The notes: generated by a model from the sequence alone, not told the origin. Shown: positions 34,950 to 43,726, counted from the first letter of the stretch. The stretch: 64,000 bases of DNA from Candidatus Nitrospira nitrosa (GCF_001458735.1 NZ_CZQA01000008.1:1-64000), one strand, 5' to 3'. Numbers and translations: made by a program.

Positions 34950-35290
34950 TGAACCCAAATTCCGCAGTCCTATAGAGGCCCCCGTCTTGAGTAGCAGCCA
35001 CGTTTAGAGTCCGGGTGTTACTGTAGCCGATTTTCTGGCCAATTGCCTCGCATAGACAGCTGGCGGCAGCCCGCCTAATCATTTTTTGGGTTGTTCCCCA
35101 TTGTACTCACGCCGCCACGCTTCAATGACGGCTTGGGCATGCGCGAGGTTCAGGAACCAATGCTCATTCAGGCACACATCACGTAGGCGCCCGTTAAATG
35201 ACTCGATTATAGGCATTCTGGCTGGGCTTGCCCGGTTCAATGAGGTGCAGTGTCACGGTGTGCGCATAGGCCATGGTCGAGCATGCGTTC
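34950..35290 (-). pseudogene. 3' end of a second type of IS3-family element
   Basis: On the minus strand 35245-35004 encodes the C-terminus of an IS3 OrfB: AYAHTVTLHLIEPGKPSQNA, then (after a one-base insertion) IESFNGRLRDVCLNEHWFLN and IEAWRREYNGEQPKK, an in-frame stop, and LGGLPPAVYARQLARKSATV-TPGL. The Glu of the DDE triad is in IESFNG. The terminus TGAACCCAAATTCCGCAGTC starts at 34950. Beyond about 35290 no homology is recognisable. It is distinct from the IS3 copies at 1-1242 and 30673-31743. Confidence 0.78.
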
Positions 35291-35566
35291 TTGATGATTA
35301 AGCGCATCGTCGGCTAGGCCAAAGTGCGGTATCTGAGGTTGGCAAAAAACACACACTGGCTCCAGATCAGCGGCGGATTGGCAAATTTGTACGTGTCGCG
35401 GCGACATCTGTTGGCAGGAGTCTAGCAAACATGGTTCCGGACAGCCCGACAGCGGGCGCCACCCGATGATGACACTCTCAGTCCAGTGAGTTTCTAGCAG
35501 AAGGCCTGTATCGATCCATTTCAGAAACAGAGAACCTGGTGTAAACGGGAATTAATCAGACCTTCC

Positions 35567-35905
35567 TTAGAACATGAACCGGACTCCTACAAGATGGGCG
35601 GTAGAACTATTTGATCTTCCAAATGGAAGCATCCGACTCCAACGAACCTCTGCAAGGGTTGGGGTTTCAGCGATAGTGACAGGTGTCGGTACGTAGATCT
35701 TGAGAACCTGCTCAACCTTTGGTGCTTGTTCCATAAGAATCAACATACCACCACTGCTGATATTCAAAGACAGTGCCTTCCCCTTCTTGGCAAGGCTACC
35801 GCCTCCGCCTTCTTGAACCATGATTTCATACAATATTGGTCTCAGCAACGCAGCTCTCTCTCTGTGGCTTTCATGATTGTCCTGAATCGGCCACTCCCAT
35901 TCCAT
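35567..35905 (-). CDS. PilZ domain protein (possible c-di-GMP receptor)
   Basis: A 112-residue single-domain protein. SLNISSGGMLILM (about residues 45-57) matches the PilZ [D/N]xSxxG motif, with Asn in place of the usual Asp, followed by LKIYVPTPV, LAEVRWSR and VGVRFMF at the C-terminus. The N-terminal Arg-rich segment RERAALLRPI is an atypical version of the RxxxR motif, so c-di-GMP binding is plausible but not certain. The ATG at 35905 has GAGGTG six bases upstream; a GTG three codons earlier is less likely. It is divergent from the LuxR-type gene and could link c-di-GMP to surface polysaccharide. Confidence 0.72.
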   Translation of the reverse strand: MEWEWPIQDNHESHRERAALLRPILYEIMVQEGGGGSLAKKGKALSLNISSGGMLILMEQAPKVEQVLKIYVPTPVTIAETPTLAEVRWSRMLPFGRSNSSTAHLVGVRFMF

Positions 35906-36262
35906 TGGTGTCACCTCAATATCCTTCTACGCATATGACAATATTTCTCAATTCCCATTTCACCTTTGTTTCCCTAACCTGTGCCCTTGCTCAACAGCCA
36001 ATGCCGACTCTAATCTAGATAGATCCATCACACACTCGATTACCCAAACCATTTCAGCCACTTATTACAATCAACCTGGGAGATCCTATGCACGGGTATC
36101 CAAATCGGCAATACCAATTTTGTAGGCTGCATTCTCAAAGGTATATGTTGACTCCCTCGAAAGGGTTAGGTACTATTCCGGTAACATGTGGCAAGACTCA
36201 GGCACTGGGTTACATCCAATATTCACTCCGTCTCAGGCTTAGAACAATTGATCTAGCTCTTT
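35906..36262. promoter_or_regulatory. Divergent intergenic region between PilZ and LuxR-type genes
   Basis: A 357-base region that should hold promoters for both divergent genes. A plus-strand promoter candidate is listed separately at 36148-36176. A short plus-strand frame at 36088-36270 has no recognisable product. Nothing else is evident. Confidence 0.45.
36148..36176 (+). promoter_or_regulatory. Candidate sigma-70 promoter for the LuxR-type gene
   Basis: TTGACT (36148-36153) and TACTAT (36171-36176) are separated by 17 bases, close to consensus. The spacer contains CCCT-CGAA-AGGG, a small inverted repeat that could be an operator. The start codon at 36263 is 86 bases downstream. Confidence 0.4.
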
Positions 36263-36871
36263 ATGGCTGAATCACCAAAAGGGACTGAACAAACCGATGT
36301 TCTTGCCGACCAGAGAGCAGGCTCTGGAATTGTCGTCCTATCGACATCCATGCAACTACTTCACATGAATCGACAGGCTACCGAGCTCGCTAAAAAGATC
36401 ACAGCAGTGGAACATGGAGGCAGTACAACTGTTTCAGCACGCGGAATACTCCCAACAGCCCTGACTGAGCTTTGCACAGAGATCATCAAAGCCCTCCACA
36501 TACGGACAGAAGCTAAAGATTGGGAACAGTTTGAACTCAAGCGCGTCACGGGCGACCCCAATCAACCGATTCTACTAAGAGGCTTTGGCTTACCCGATCG
36601 AGGCGGGATTCAACATGCCCGACTTGTTGTAACCATGGAAGAGCTAGGGCGAAAACAGAACCTGAATGCGGAACATGCGCGAGAACGCTTCCAACTCACC
36701 AACCGAGAGCAATCCGTAGTGGAACACCTCTCAAAAGGCTGGACAAATAAAGAGATTGCTAACGCTCTACAAATTACCGAACAAACTGTCAAAGAGCATA
36801 TCAAGCACATCATGCGCAAAACGAATTCCACCACCAGGACTGGCATCCTCGTCCAAATATTTAACGCTTAA
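36263..36871 (+). CDS. LuxR-family transcriptional regulator
   Basis: A 202-residue protein. The C-terminal GerE/LuxR HTH (about residues 140-200) is clear: LTNREQSVVEHLSKGWTNKE, IANALQITEQTVKEHIKHIM, RKTN. The N-terminal part begins GIVVLSTSMQLLHMNRQATE, which resembles a PAS-like sensor fold; there is no receiver domain, so it is not a classic response regulator. The ligand is unknown. A hairpin terminator follows 75 bases downstream. Located between the IS cluster and the housekeeping run, it could regulate the divergent PilZ gene or the surface locus. Confidence 0.85.
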   Translation: MAESPKGTEQTDVLADQRAGSGIVVLSTSMQLLHMNRQATELAKKITAVEHGGSTTVSARGILPTALTELCTEIIKALHIRTEAKDWEQFELKRVTGDPNQPILLRGFGLPDRGGIQHARLVVTMEELGRKQNLNAEHARERFQLTNREQSVVEHLSKGWTNKEIANALQITEQTVKEHIKHIMRKTNSTTRTGILVQIFNA

Positions 36872-36945
36872 CCACCCTCTTCGCACAGCGTCCCCTTGTC
36901 ACCCTTTCCCACTGTCACGCAAATAACACAGTGCGTCTAAATTAC

Positions 36946-36987
36946 CACGGTCTAGTCAGGCCGTGTAGCAATTTTTATTTTTATTTT
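36946..36987 (+). terminator. Intrinsic terminator after the LuxR-type gene
   Basis: CACGGTCT-AGTC-AGGCCGTG forms an 8-bp stem (one G-T wobble) with a 4-base loop at 36946-36965, followed by AATTTTTATTTTTATTTT. This is a convincing plus-strand terminator. Confidence 0.75.
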
Positions 36988-37063
36988 CAATGGCTTTCAA
37001 GATATAACAAACGGCCCGCGATTTGCAATTTGCTTCTCAAATTCTATCGGAGGTGACGGCTCA

Positions 37064-37570
37064 ATGCGATCTAGATCTAATGGGAACCTGACAGTTCTGA
37101 TGCTTGGATTATTTAGCTCAGCTTTCCTCTTCGCTGGATGCACAACTACACCTTCATCCCACACGAACGAATCGAGGGACCGTGGTTTCACCTCATTGTG
37201 GAATGCCTACGGCGACTGCAAATCGACAGCAGACCTATCTAAAGCGACAGCAAACTTGGACCACCTCCGATCGGCCAGTCTGCTTGGTCATGAACAAAAT
37301 GGGTTCATATTGCCACTGCCAAATCGAATTGCTCATCTGGTTTCAACCCCAACCAGCCGGGCGGCAGTGGATGTTAAGGCTATGACCTCAGCCTGCGCTC
37401 TTCACACCGGGGAACTCGCGTTGAACCAGGGATACCTTGAAGTTGCACGGGATCTTTTTGTTTCAATTATCAGACTTCATGAAGGGCAACACTCCTACTA
37501 CGCTGTAAAAGCAAGAACCTTGTTGGCAAAACTCGAGCAAGGACTCACCATTTCACTCAATGCTCGGTAG
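37064..37570 (+). CDS. Hypothetical lipoprotein
   Basis: A 168-residue protein with a lipoprotein signal peptide: basic start MRSRSNGNL, hydrophobic LTVLMLGLFSSAFLF and lipobox FAGC (Cys near residue 26). The mature part has two helical stretches, SKATANLDHLRSASLLGHEQ and LNQGYLEVARDLFVSIIRLH, the latter TPR-like. I do not recognise the family. The start ATG follows GGAGGTGACGGCTCA. It ends 11 bases from the convergent glgA gene. Confidence 0.75.
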   Translation: MRSRSNGNLTVLMLGLFSSAFLFAGCTTTPSSHTNESRDRGFTSLWNAYGDCKSTADLSKATANLDHLRSASLLGHEQNGFILPLPNRIAHLVSTPTSRAAVDVKAMTSACALHTGELALNQGYLEVARDLFVSIIRLHEGQHSYYAVKARTLLAKLEQGLTISLNAR

Positions 37571-37581
37571 CCAGGCTCGCC

Positions 37582-39087
37582 TCACATCCTATCTCGCAAC
37601 CGGCGATATAAATCCACATAGGCCCTTGCCGATTGACCCCACGATAGATCCGCATTCATTCCCGCAGTGACCAATGAGTGCCAAACCTCCTGTTCCTCAT
37701 AAACATGAAGCGCGAGTAGAATCGAGGAGAGCAGGGCATCGGGAGAGGGATCAATAAAATGAAAACCTGTTGCGCATCTGGATTTGACCGTTGACGGACG
37801 AAAGGGAATAACAGTATCAGCAAGTCCACCTGTACGCCGCACGATAGGAACCGTACCGTATCGCAAGCTATATAGCTGACTTAATCCGCACGGCTCGTAA
37901 CGAGACGGCATGATCAGCATGTCCGAACCCGCCTCAATCCGATGAGCTCGCCCCTCATCAAAACCAAGAGTAAGACCGATTGTCTGAGGATGCTTCTCCT
38001 TCGCGGCAAGGAATTGCTGTTCCAAATGAGTATCGCCAGTACCCAATACAACCAGTTGGAGATCGAGAGCCATAAGCTCTGGAAGAATATCAAGCAAAAG
38101 ATCAAATCCCTTTTGGAACGTCAATCGGCCAATGACTGCCAGCAGTGGCACATTAAGAATCGGTAATCCTAGCTCCTGCTGCAACGCTCGCTTACACGCC
38201 TGTTTCCCTGATAGGTCGTTGGCGTGGTACTGAACCGGCAAGTAGGCATCGTGCGCGGGATCCCATGCAGTCTCATCAATTCCGTTTGCGATACCACTGA
38301 CACCATTTGTACGGTTTGCCAATACGCCTTCAAGTCCACACCCATATTCCGCAGTTAAAATCTCCCTCGCATAGGTAGGACTTACCGTGGAAACAGCGTC
38401 GGAGAAGATGATGCCCCCCTTCAAACAATTAACTGCTCCGTAGAACTCAAGCCCACCCAGTGAGAAGAGCGATGAAGGAAGACCGGTTTTTATGAATTCC
38501 TCACCTGGGAATATCCCCTGGTAACCGAGGTTGTGCACAGTCAACAAGGTCTTGATCGACTGAAGACTATTATGCTCATGCGGTAGCACCTTGAGATAGA
38601 CCGCGCACAATGCCGCCTGCCAATCGTGAAGGTGCAGGACATCAATCTTCTCCCGCTGTACGTCTACTAAGACATGCATCGCTTGAATAACTGCACGACA
38701 GAACAAAGTGAATCGGTCAAGGTTGTCCGGATAGTCGCGATGATCCTGCTGATAGAGTCCCGAACGATTGAAGTACGGATCGTGACACACGAACAACACT
38801 CTTACCTGATGCAATCCACCGATCACCGGCACATATTCTTCTTCAATGGACACATCCGCCGACGTCCCTTCCATAGGTACAGAGAATTGCATAGTGACCC
38901 GACGGTCCTTCTGAGCCAACCGAGTCCGATAGCCAGGCAGCAACAAGGTCACCCGATGGCCTAATTTCGTAAGGGCCATGGACAAGGCCCCCACAACATC
39001 CGCAAGCCCACCCGTTTTTGCGTATGGAACCGCCTCAGAGGCGACCATTACAATGTGCAAGCTATTATCTGAGATTTTTGACACCAT
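37582..39087 (-). CDS. glgA: Glycogen synthase
   Basis: About 501 residues, GT5 family, transferring glucose from ADP-glucose to a growing alpha-1,4-glucan in the cytoplasm. The N-terminal signature is VASEAVPYAKTGGLADVVGA, with KTGGL binding ADP-glucose. HLHDWQAALCAVYLK, TVHNLGYQG and NGIDETAWDP follow, and the C-terminal donor motif is PSRYEPCGLSQLYSLRYGTV then RRTGGLADTV. The ATG at 39087 (MVSKIS) is preferred over an upstream TTG. It is the last gene of the minus-strand housekeeping run; the branching enzyme gene is 24 kb away. Confidence 0.95.
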   Translation of the reverse strand: MVSKISDNSLHIVMVASEAVPYAKTGGLADVVGALSMALTKLGHRVTLLLPGYRTRLAQKDRRVTMQFSVPMEGTSADVSIEEEYVPVIGGLHQVRVLFVCHDPYFNRSGLYQQDHRDYPDNLDRFTLFCRAVIQAMHVLVDVQREKIDVLHLHDWQAALCAVYLKVLPHEHNSLQSIKTLLTVHNLGYQGIFPGEEFIKTGLPSSLFSLGGLEFYGAVNCLKGGIIFSDAVSTVSPTYAREILTAEYGCGLEGVLANRTNGVSGIANGIDETAWDPAHDAYLPVQYHANDLSGKQACKRALQQELGLPILNVPLLAVIGRLTFQKGFDLLLDILPELMALDLQLVVLGTGDTHLEQQFLAAKEKHPQTIGLTLGFDEGRAHRIEAGSDMLIMPSRYEPCGLSQLYSLRYGTVPIVRRTGGLADTVIPFRPSTVKSRCATGFHFIDPSPDALLSSILLALHVYEEQEVWHSLVTAGMNADLSWGQSARAYVDLYRRLRDRM

Positions 39088-39107
39088 GCAGGGCAACCAA
39101 GGCCAAC

Positions 39108-39575
39108 TTATGGACGTGAAACTTCGTCAATCCCGGTCTTGAATCGAGCTTCATATACCCAGGTTTTTGCCAATGTTCGTAACTCATTGGGTTGGAGCTT
39201 TTCTCGATAGACAAGGTGCTCATCAAAAAACACCAACAACCAGCCTCGATCGGGGTAGGCAAAGTAGACGCCTTCGCCTGCGTGAACCCCACCTCTCCAT
39301 CCCTTCGGCACCTCACCTGAGGCTACCCGGGATCGAGGGATAAGGCTCAAATCTGGCATCACAAAAAAATAGGCGAACTCGCTATGGTAAAAAGGAGGCC
39401 CTCCCCAGGCATTCACAACGGCTCTACTGGTGATTTGATCCAGCACAAGATTTTCACTTTGAACCAGCTGCTCTTGCTGCTCCAATGTCGGCATACTTTT
39501 GCAGCCGAGCAATAGCATGAATCCCACGAACACACTCAGCGTGGTGTTCATTAGACTGTTAGCGATGTGTCCCAT
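39108..39575 (-). CDS. Hypothetical lipoprotein
   Basis: About 155 residues from ATG 39575, which has AGGGGAG nine bases upstream. Signal peptide with lipobox: TTLSVFVGFMLLLGC. The mature part begins KSMPTLEQQEQLVQSENLVL and contains VVNAWGGPPFYHSEFAYFFV and DRGWLLVFFDEHLVYREKL, suggesting a small SmpA/OmlA-like beta fold, but no firm family assignment. It lies 20 bases upstream of glgA and 14 bases after the DUF971 gene, so it is part of that operon. Confidence 0.75.
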   Translation of the reverse strand: MGHIANSLMNTTLSVFVGFMLLLGCKSMPTLEQQEQLVQSENLVLDQITSRAVVNAWGGPPFYHSEFAYFFVMPDLSLIPRSRVASGEVPKGWRGGVHAGEGVYFAYPDRGWLLVFFDEHLVYREKLQPNELRTLAKTWVYEARFKTGIDEVSRP

Positions 39576-39589
39576 GTCGTAGTCTCCCC

Positions 39590-39946
39590 TCACAAAAGTC
39601 GCCTGGACTTGACTTCAATTGGTTTAACCGGTTGACAGACATCACACTGACACAACCCCCGCAACAAAGTGTAGGAATAAATTCCCGTATCATGGCCATC
39701 GCTCCATTTGAATTGAAACGCATAGCGCCCAACTGGTTGAATATCCTGTAGCATGATCAACAACGGAACATCATCGGCCTGAAGGCGACGTGCTCCCGTC
39801 CATTCATCAACGCAGGCCGCACAGGGACAATGCTGTCGAAGCGAGCGGACTGGATAAACTGCCCGATGACCGTCGCTCCATTGAATTCCCAATACGCCCT
39901 TCTCAAGCCACTCTATATCCCGAGGCTCTAATGCAGCGGCTGTCAT
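39590..39946 (-). CDS. DUF971 / GBBH-like N-terminal domain protein
   Basis: About 118 residues forming a single DUF971 domain, similar to the N-terminal domain of gamma-butyrobetaine hydroxylase. A zinc-type cysteine set is visible: HCPCAACVDEWTGAR and LLRGLCQCDVCQP. Sugar-binding-like edge strands LGIQWSDGHRAVYPV and YAFQFKWSDGHDTGIYSY are typical. Stand-alone members have been linked to Fe-S or Mrp-associated functions, but the role is not established. ATG 39946 has AGAGGGG five bases upstream. Confidence 0.85.
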   Translation of the reverse strand: MTAAALEPRDIEWLEKGVLGIQWSDGHRAVYPVRSLRQHCPCAACVDEWTGARRLQADDVPLLIMLQDIQPVGRYAFQFKWSDGHDTGIYSYTLLRGLCQCDVCQPVKPIEVKSRRLL

Positions 39947-39974
39947 ACTCACCCCTCTCTCCTGTGATCACGTC

Positions 39975-40730
39975 TTACGACACAGTAATCGACAAAAAAT
40001 TCGCGGATGGGAGCCTCCTACCGGCCACAACCGTCACATACCCTTCAATCGCCGCCTCCACTTCTCCCCGCACTTGTCCACTGGCTCGTAATCGTGTCAC
40101 GAGAATGGGATCAAGACGAATGGCCTGTTGGAGAAATGAGAGGCTGCCGCGTGATAGCGCGACACAGCGAACTCGCTGGTGCGCAACGCATGGTACACAC
40201 ACAAGCCCTCCTGCAACCGGAGAAAAGTGAGGTTCACCTACAAAATGTGTCTTCCCACATGAAGCACAATGGTCGGTCTGTGGACGAAATCCGGTGACAC
40301 CCAGCAATCTGATTTGAAAAAGGAGCGCCGTAAAGGTTGGGTCTTCACTCTCGTGAAGCGATGCAAGCCCCTGCTCGAGCGTATCAAACAAAAGTGGATC
40401 CGGATCTCCATCCGGAGTAATCGCAGCCACCACGTTGACCATCCGTGCCGCCGAATCTATGAGACTGAGAGATTCCCGCAACTTTTGGGAAGACCTGACA
40501 AGATCAACGTGTGAAATCCGATATAGCGAGTCGCCGATTTTTTCGAAGAGATTCAACCGGCACAGACTGAACGGCTCAAGTGCCGCGCCAAAACGGCTCT
40601 TAGGCCGACGCGCACCACGAGCTACCCCTCGAATCTTGCCTTTCTCTTTTGCGTAAAATGTGACAATTCGATCGGCATCGCCCCACTTGCGACTTCGCAA
40701 AACGAGCGCTGTCGCCTTTACGAGTGGCAC
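39975..40730 (-). CDS. recO: DNA repair protein RecO
   Basis: A 251-residue recombination mediator of the RecFOR pathway, helping load RecA on SSB-coated single strands. The N-terminal OB-fold has ALVLRSRKWGDADRIVTFYA and GKIRGVARGARRPKSRFGAA-LEPF. A zinc-finger-like group is CASCGKTHFVGE and GLVCVPC. It starts with GTG (PLVKAT) preceded by GAGAGGGCGAT. It lies 52 bases downstream of mgtE. Confidence 0.92.
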   Translation of the reverse strand: MPLVKATALVLRSRKWGDADRIVTFYAKEKGKIRGVARGARRPKSRFGAALEPFSLCRLNLFEKIGDSLYRISHVDLVRSSQKLRESLSLIDSAARMVNVVAAITPDGDPDPLLFDTLEQGLASLHESEDPTFTALLFQIRLLGVTGFRPQTDHCASCGKTHFVGEPHFSPVAGGLVCVPCVAHQRVRCVALSRGSLSFLQQAIRLDPILVTRLRASGQVRGEVEAAIEGYVTVVAGRRLPSANFLSITVS

Positions 40731-40782
40731 ATCGCCCTCTCATCCCTGGCCCAACAATCTCCTGATGACCTGCTGAATTGTG

Positions 40783-42243
40783 TCATCGGAGATACTCCAA
40801 GAATATCGTGGCCAACGTTAAATAAATCGAAATCCCGGTGATATCATTCGCCGTGGTCACAAAGGGGCCGGCCGCGACGGCAGGATCTACTCCTAGGCGC
40901 TTCAACAGGATTGGCATAATCGTCGCCATACTGGTCGAGACAAAAAAGGCGATGATCAGAGAAACGCCCACGACCATCCCCAGAAACCCTTGATGCAAGA
41001 CCCACGCAACCAGCGTCAACGTTACTCCGCACGCCAGCCCCATCACTAACCCGACCTTTGCCTCACGGAAAAACACCGGCCAGACATGGCTGAGCTCAAC
41101 GGACCCGGTGGCCAATCCACGAATAATCAACGTTGATGATTGCAAGCCGACATTACCACCCATCGCGGCAATGACGGGAATAAAACTCACAATTGCCACA
41201 ACTTCTTGAACTGTATAGCGGAAATACCAGAGGATTGCCCCGGACAGTAGACTCCCTACAAGGTTAGTAAATAGCCATGGCAATCGGAGTCTGGCTGACG
41301 CGATGCTTGATGACTTTGAAGCCGTATCTTCTTCAATGGCACCGGCCATCTTGAGCATATCCTCGGTCGCTTCTTCACGGATGACATCGACCACGTCATC
41401 AACCGTGATAATCCCCACAAGCTTCCCGTCTCGCTCCACGACCGGAATGGCCAACAAGTTATAATTGGCCACTTGCCTCGCCACCTCTTCTTGATCCATA
41501 TCAATACTGACGCTCATCGCCTCCCGCGTCATGATGTTCTTCAGCGGAGTCGTGGGAGGCACCGTGAGAAGTTGCCGAAGCGAAAGCACGCCAACCAGGC
41601 GATCATCCTTATCCGTCACATAGATATAGAACACCATTTCCGCATCAGTGGCCTGTTGCAACCGGCGGATGGCCTCCTGCGCCGTGGCGTCCTCCGGGAG
41701 GGAAAAGAATTCCGTGGTCATGATGGCGCCGGCCGTATCTTTGGGGTATCGGAGAATGTCGGCCACTTCAGTCGAATCCTCCGTCTTCATCAGCGCTAAC
41801 ACTTCCTTACTCCGTTCTTCCGGGAGGAACCCAAGAATATAGGCAACATCGTCAGGGCCTAGATCCTTCAGGAGCCAGGCAATATCGGAGTGAAGCAGAT
41901 CGGCGAGCACCTGTTGAATACTCTCCCCGTCCAGCTCGCTCAGCACCTGTCCGCGCTTTCGTTCGCCACGAACCAGCTCGAAAATTTCCCGTTTTTCCTT
42001 CGGCGAGGAGAGATGGGTCACTGCCTTAGCAATATCCGCTGGGTGCATACGCCCTAACATTTTTGACAGGTTCGTGATGGCTCCCCGACGCAGGAGCTTC
42101 TGCACGGATTGAATGACGATATCTGATTTTGTCTGCCCTCGTTCGGTCTGATCACGAAGGACTTCGCGCAGGATATCACGATCAGCGGGACGAGGACGTT
42201 GTTCCGGAAGGCGTGGTTCCGTTGGTCGGTCGGTTGGCTGCAT
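40783..42243 (-). CDS. mgtE: Magnesium transporter MgtE
   Basis: A 486-residue inner-membrane Mg2+ channel. The N domain (about 30-160) has GRMHPADIAKAVTHL and LLKDLGPDDVAYILGFLPEE. Two CBS domains follow (FFSLPEDATAQEAIRRLQ; MTREAMSVSIDMDQEEVA), then five C-terminal membrane segments with GGNVGLQSSTLIIRGLATG and the pore-lining Asp in TTANDITGISIYLTLA. The soluble domains sense Mg2+ and gate the pore. No M-box leader was seen upstream. Confidence 0.95.
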   Translation of the reverse strand: MQPTDRPTEPRLPEQRPRPADRDILREVLRDQTERGQTKSDIVIQSVQKLLRRGAITNLSKMLGRMHPADIAKAVTHLSSPKEKREIFELVRGERKRGQVLSELDGESIQQVLADLLHSDIAWLLKDLGPDDVAYILGFLPEERSKEVLALMKTEDSTEVADILRYPKDTAGAIMTTEFFSLPEDATAQEAIRRLQQATDAEMVFYIYVTDKDDRLVGVLSLRQLLTVPPTTPLKNIMTREAMSVSIDMDQEEVARQVANYNLLAIPVVERDGKLVGIITVDDVVDVIREEATEDMLKMAGAIEEDTASKSSSIASARLRLPWLFTNLVGSLLSGAILWYFRYTVQEVVAIVSFIPVIAAMGGNVGLQSSTLIIRGLATGSVELSHVWPVFFREAKVGLVMGLACGVTLTLVAWVLHQGFLGMVVGVSLIIAFFVSTSMATIMPILLKRLGVDPAVAAGPFVTTANDITGISIYLTLATIFLEYLR

Positions 42244-42285
42244 GATTGTTGCGCGGGATCTTGAGACTTGCTCCGGTGGCGCCGC

Positions 42286-42504
42286 ATGGAGCAGGCCAAC
42301 CGCTCACTGGACGACACAGAGCAGATACTTCGTCTTCACTACCTACGGCCTTATTGGGAAGGCTGCTTGAACTGCTGCGGCATAGGGATGCCATCCGCTT
42401 TCTGTTACGAGTGCGTACCGGAAATCATCAATATCAAGTTCCCACCAACGATTAGTAGCCCAACTCCACAAGAGCCTGCTCATCCTCGCGCCAGTCTTTT
42501 CTGA
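42286..42504 (+). CDS. Possible small Cys-rich protein
   Basis: A 72-residue frame on the strand opposite its neighbours, filling the 208-base gap between mgtE and era and overlapping the end of era by 53 bases. It starts MEQANRSLDDTEQILRLHYL and has four cysteines in GCLNCCGIG and FCYECVPE, resembling a metal-binding knuckle. A weak GGTGG lies six bases upstream of the ATG. It could equally be a chance frame. Confidence 0.25.
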   Translation: MEQANRSLDDTEQILRLHYLRPYWEGCLNCCGIGMPSAFCYECVPEIINIKFPPTISSPTPQEPAHPRASLF

Positions 42505-43336
42505 CTTTCACCCACAGCTCAAGAAACACTTTCATTCCAAAAATCTTTTCCATGTCCAATCGGGCTTGGGTCCCGATTGTTTTCAACCGCTCCCCGTGCT
42601 TTCCGATCAAAATGCCTTTCTGTGTCTCGCGTTCAACCATAATCGACGCCCGAATCTTCGCGAGTCTTCCCTCTTCAACAAATTCATCGATCTCGACCGC
42701 CGTCGCATATGGGACTTCATCCTCGGTCGCCTGGATGACCTTCTCCCGAATCATTTCGGCCGCCAACGTCCTCATCGTCTGATCTGTCACAACATCCTCG
42801 CCGTACAGTCCTTCCCCTGACGGAAGGTACGGAACCGTCACGGCAAGCAATCGCTCCACATTATCGTTGCCCTGAGCAGACACCGGCACCACTTCCGTCC
42901 AGGCAAACAGCTTGGCATATTGGTCAAGAACGGGAAGCATCTTATGCTTATTCACCAGATCGATTTTGGTCAGGACTAAGATCACCGGCCTCGGCTGCTT
43001 TGCCAAGGCCTCTTTCATGTATTTAATGGCAGACAAATCTCCTGGGCCTGGACGGCTTGTCGCCTCCATCAGCATGTACAACACATCCGCATCGTCTAGC
43101 GTTTCCATCGCCGCGCGAACCATCCGTCGATTCAACAAATGGTCAGGCTTATGCAATCCCGGTGTGTCGAGAAAGGCGATTTGCGCCCCTTCCGCGTGCA
43201 CAATACCCATCACCCGAGTCCTGGTCGTTTGCGGCTTACTCGAGACAATCGCAATTTTTTCGCCGAGCAGACGATTCAGTAGAGTCGATTTGCCTACGTT
43301 GGATCGCCCGATGATGGCAACCGTTCCGAACTTCAT
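42452..43336 (-). CDS. era: GTPase Era
   Basis: A 294-residue ribosome-assembly GTPase that binds the 3' end of 16S rRNA. G1 GRSNVGKST, G3 DTPG (FLDTPGLHKPDH), and G4 as LTKIDLVNK are present. The C-terminal KH domain has VERETQKGILIGKHGERLKT-IG followed by MEKIFGMKVFLELWVKVRKD. Its ATG overlaps the stop of the FtsB-like gene upstream by 4 bases. Confidence 0.96.
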   Translation of the reverse strand: MKFGTVAIIGRSNVGKSTLLNRLLGEKIAIVSSKPQTTRTRVMGIVHAEGAQIAFLDTPGLHKPDHLLNRRMVRAAMETLDDADVLYMLMEATSRPGPGDLSAIKYMKEALAKQPRPVILVLTKIDLVNKHKMLPVLDQYAKLFAWTEVVPVSAQGNDNVERLLAVTVPYLPSGEGLYGEDVVTDQTMRTLAAEMIREKVIQATEDEVPYATAVEIDEFVEEGRLAKIRASIMVERETQKGILIGKHGERLKTIGTQARLDMEKIFGMKVFLELWVKVRKDWREDEQALVELGY

Positions 43337-43692
43337 GGCTTTGAGGAAGGCTCCTGTTGTTTCTCTGAACCTGGAATGAATTGATACACTGTCTCACCTT
43401 TCCGCACATAGCCTAACTGCTCACGGGCTAATTGTTCGATCTTGGTTGGATCATGCTGGAGACGCAGAATATCGTGCTGCAAGGTGACATTTTCTTTGCG
43501 TAATACCGACAGCTCTTCTTCCAAATTCTTGGCGTAATCCCGCATCGTGAGATACCGTGAAAGCCCCATTTCTCCATAGAAGAGTGCGACCCCCAGCCAA
43601 AGAACCCCAATCACTCCGCCCACCTGGGCAAGAGTGAACAGACGTCGCTGCCACTCCAGCCAGTCCCGACCACGATTTTGCTTAATAACCAT
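43333..43692 (-). CDS. Septum formation initiator family protein (FtsB/DivIC-like)
   Basis: A 119-residue bitopic membrane protein. The single membrane span is VGGVIGVLWLGVALFYG (about 25-41), followed by a coiled coil (NLEEELSVLRKENVTLQHDI) and the DivIC motif IEQLAREQLGYVRKGETVYQ. Family members join the FtsL/FtsQ divisome complex in the periplasm. The gene lies between eno and era; eno-ftsB adjacency is common in bacteria. Stop overlaps the era start. Confidence 0.9.
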   Translation of the reverse strand: MVIKQNRGRDWLEWQRRLFTLAQVGGVIGVLWLGVALFYGEMGLSRYLTMRDYAKNLEEELSVLRKENVTLQHDILRLQHDPTKIEQLAREQLGYVRKGETVYQFIPGSEKQQEPSSKP

Positions 43693-43726
43693 TATTAATT
43701 AATCCTGACCATGGTTACAGAACAGG

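Noticed and set aside
34954-34968. Orphan IS1380-like terminal repeat (CCCAAATTCCGCAGT)
   Set aside because: It shares ATTCCGCAGT with the IS1380 ends, but here it is part of the terminus beginning TGAACCC that belongs to the IS3-type OrfB tail next to it; no IS1380 coding sequence follows.
42244-42451. M-box magnesium riboswitch upstream of mgtE
   Set aside because: The spacer is only 208 bases and shows none of the conserved M-box helices or a terminator hairpin on the minus strand.
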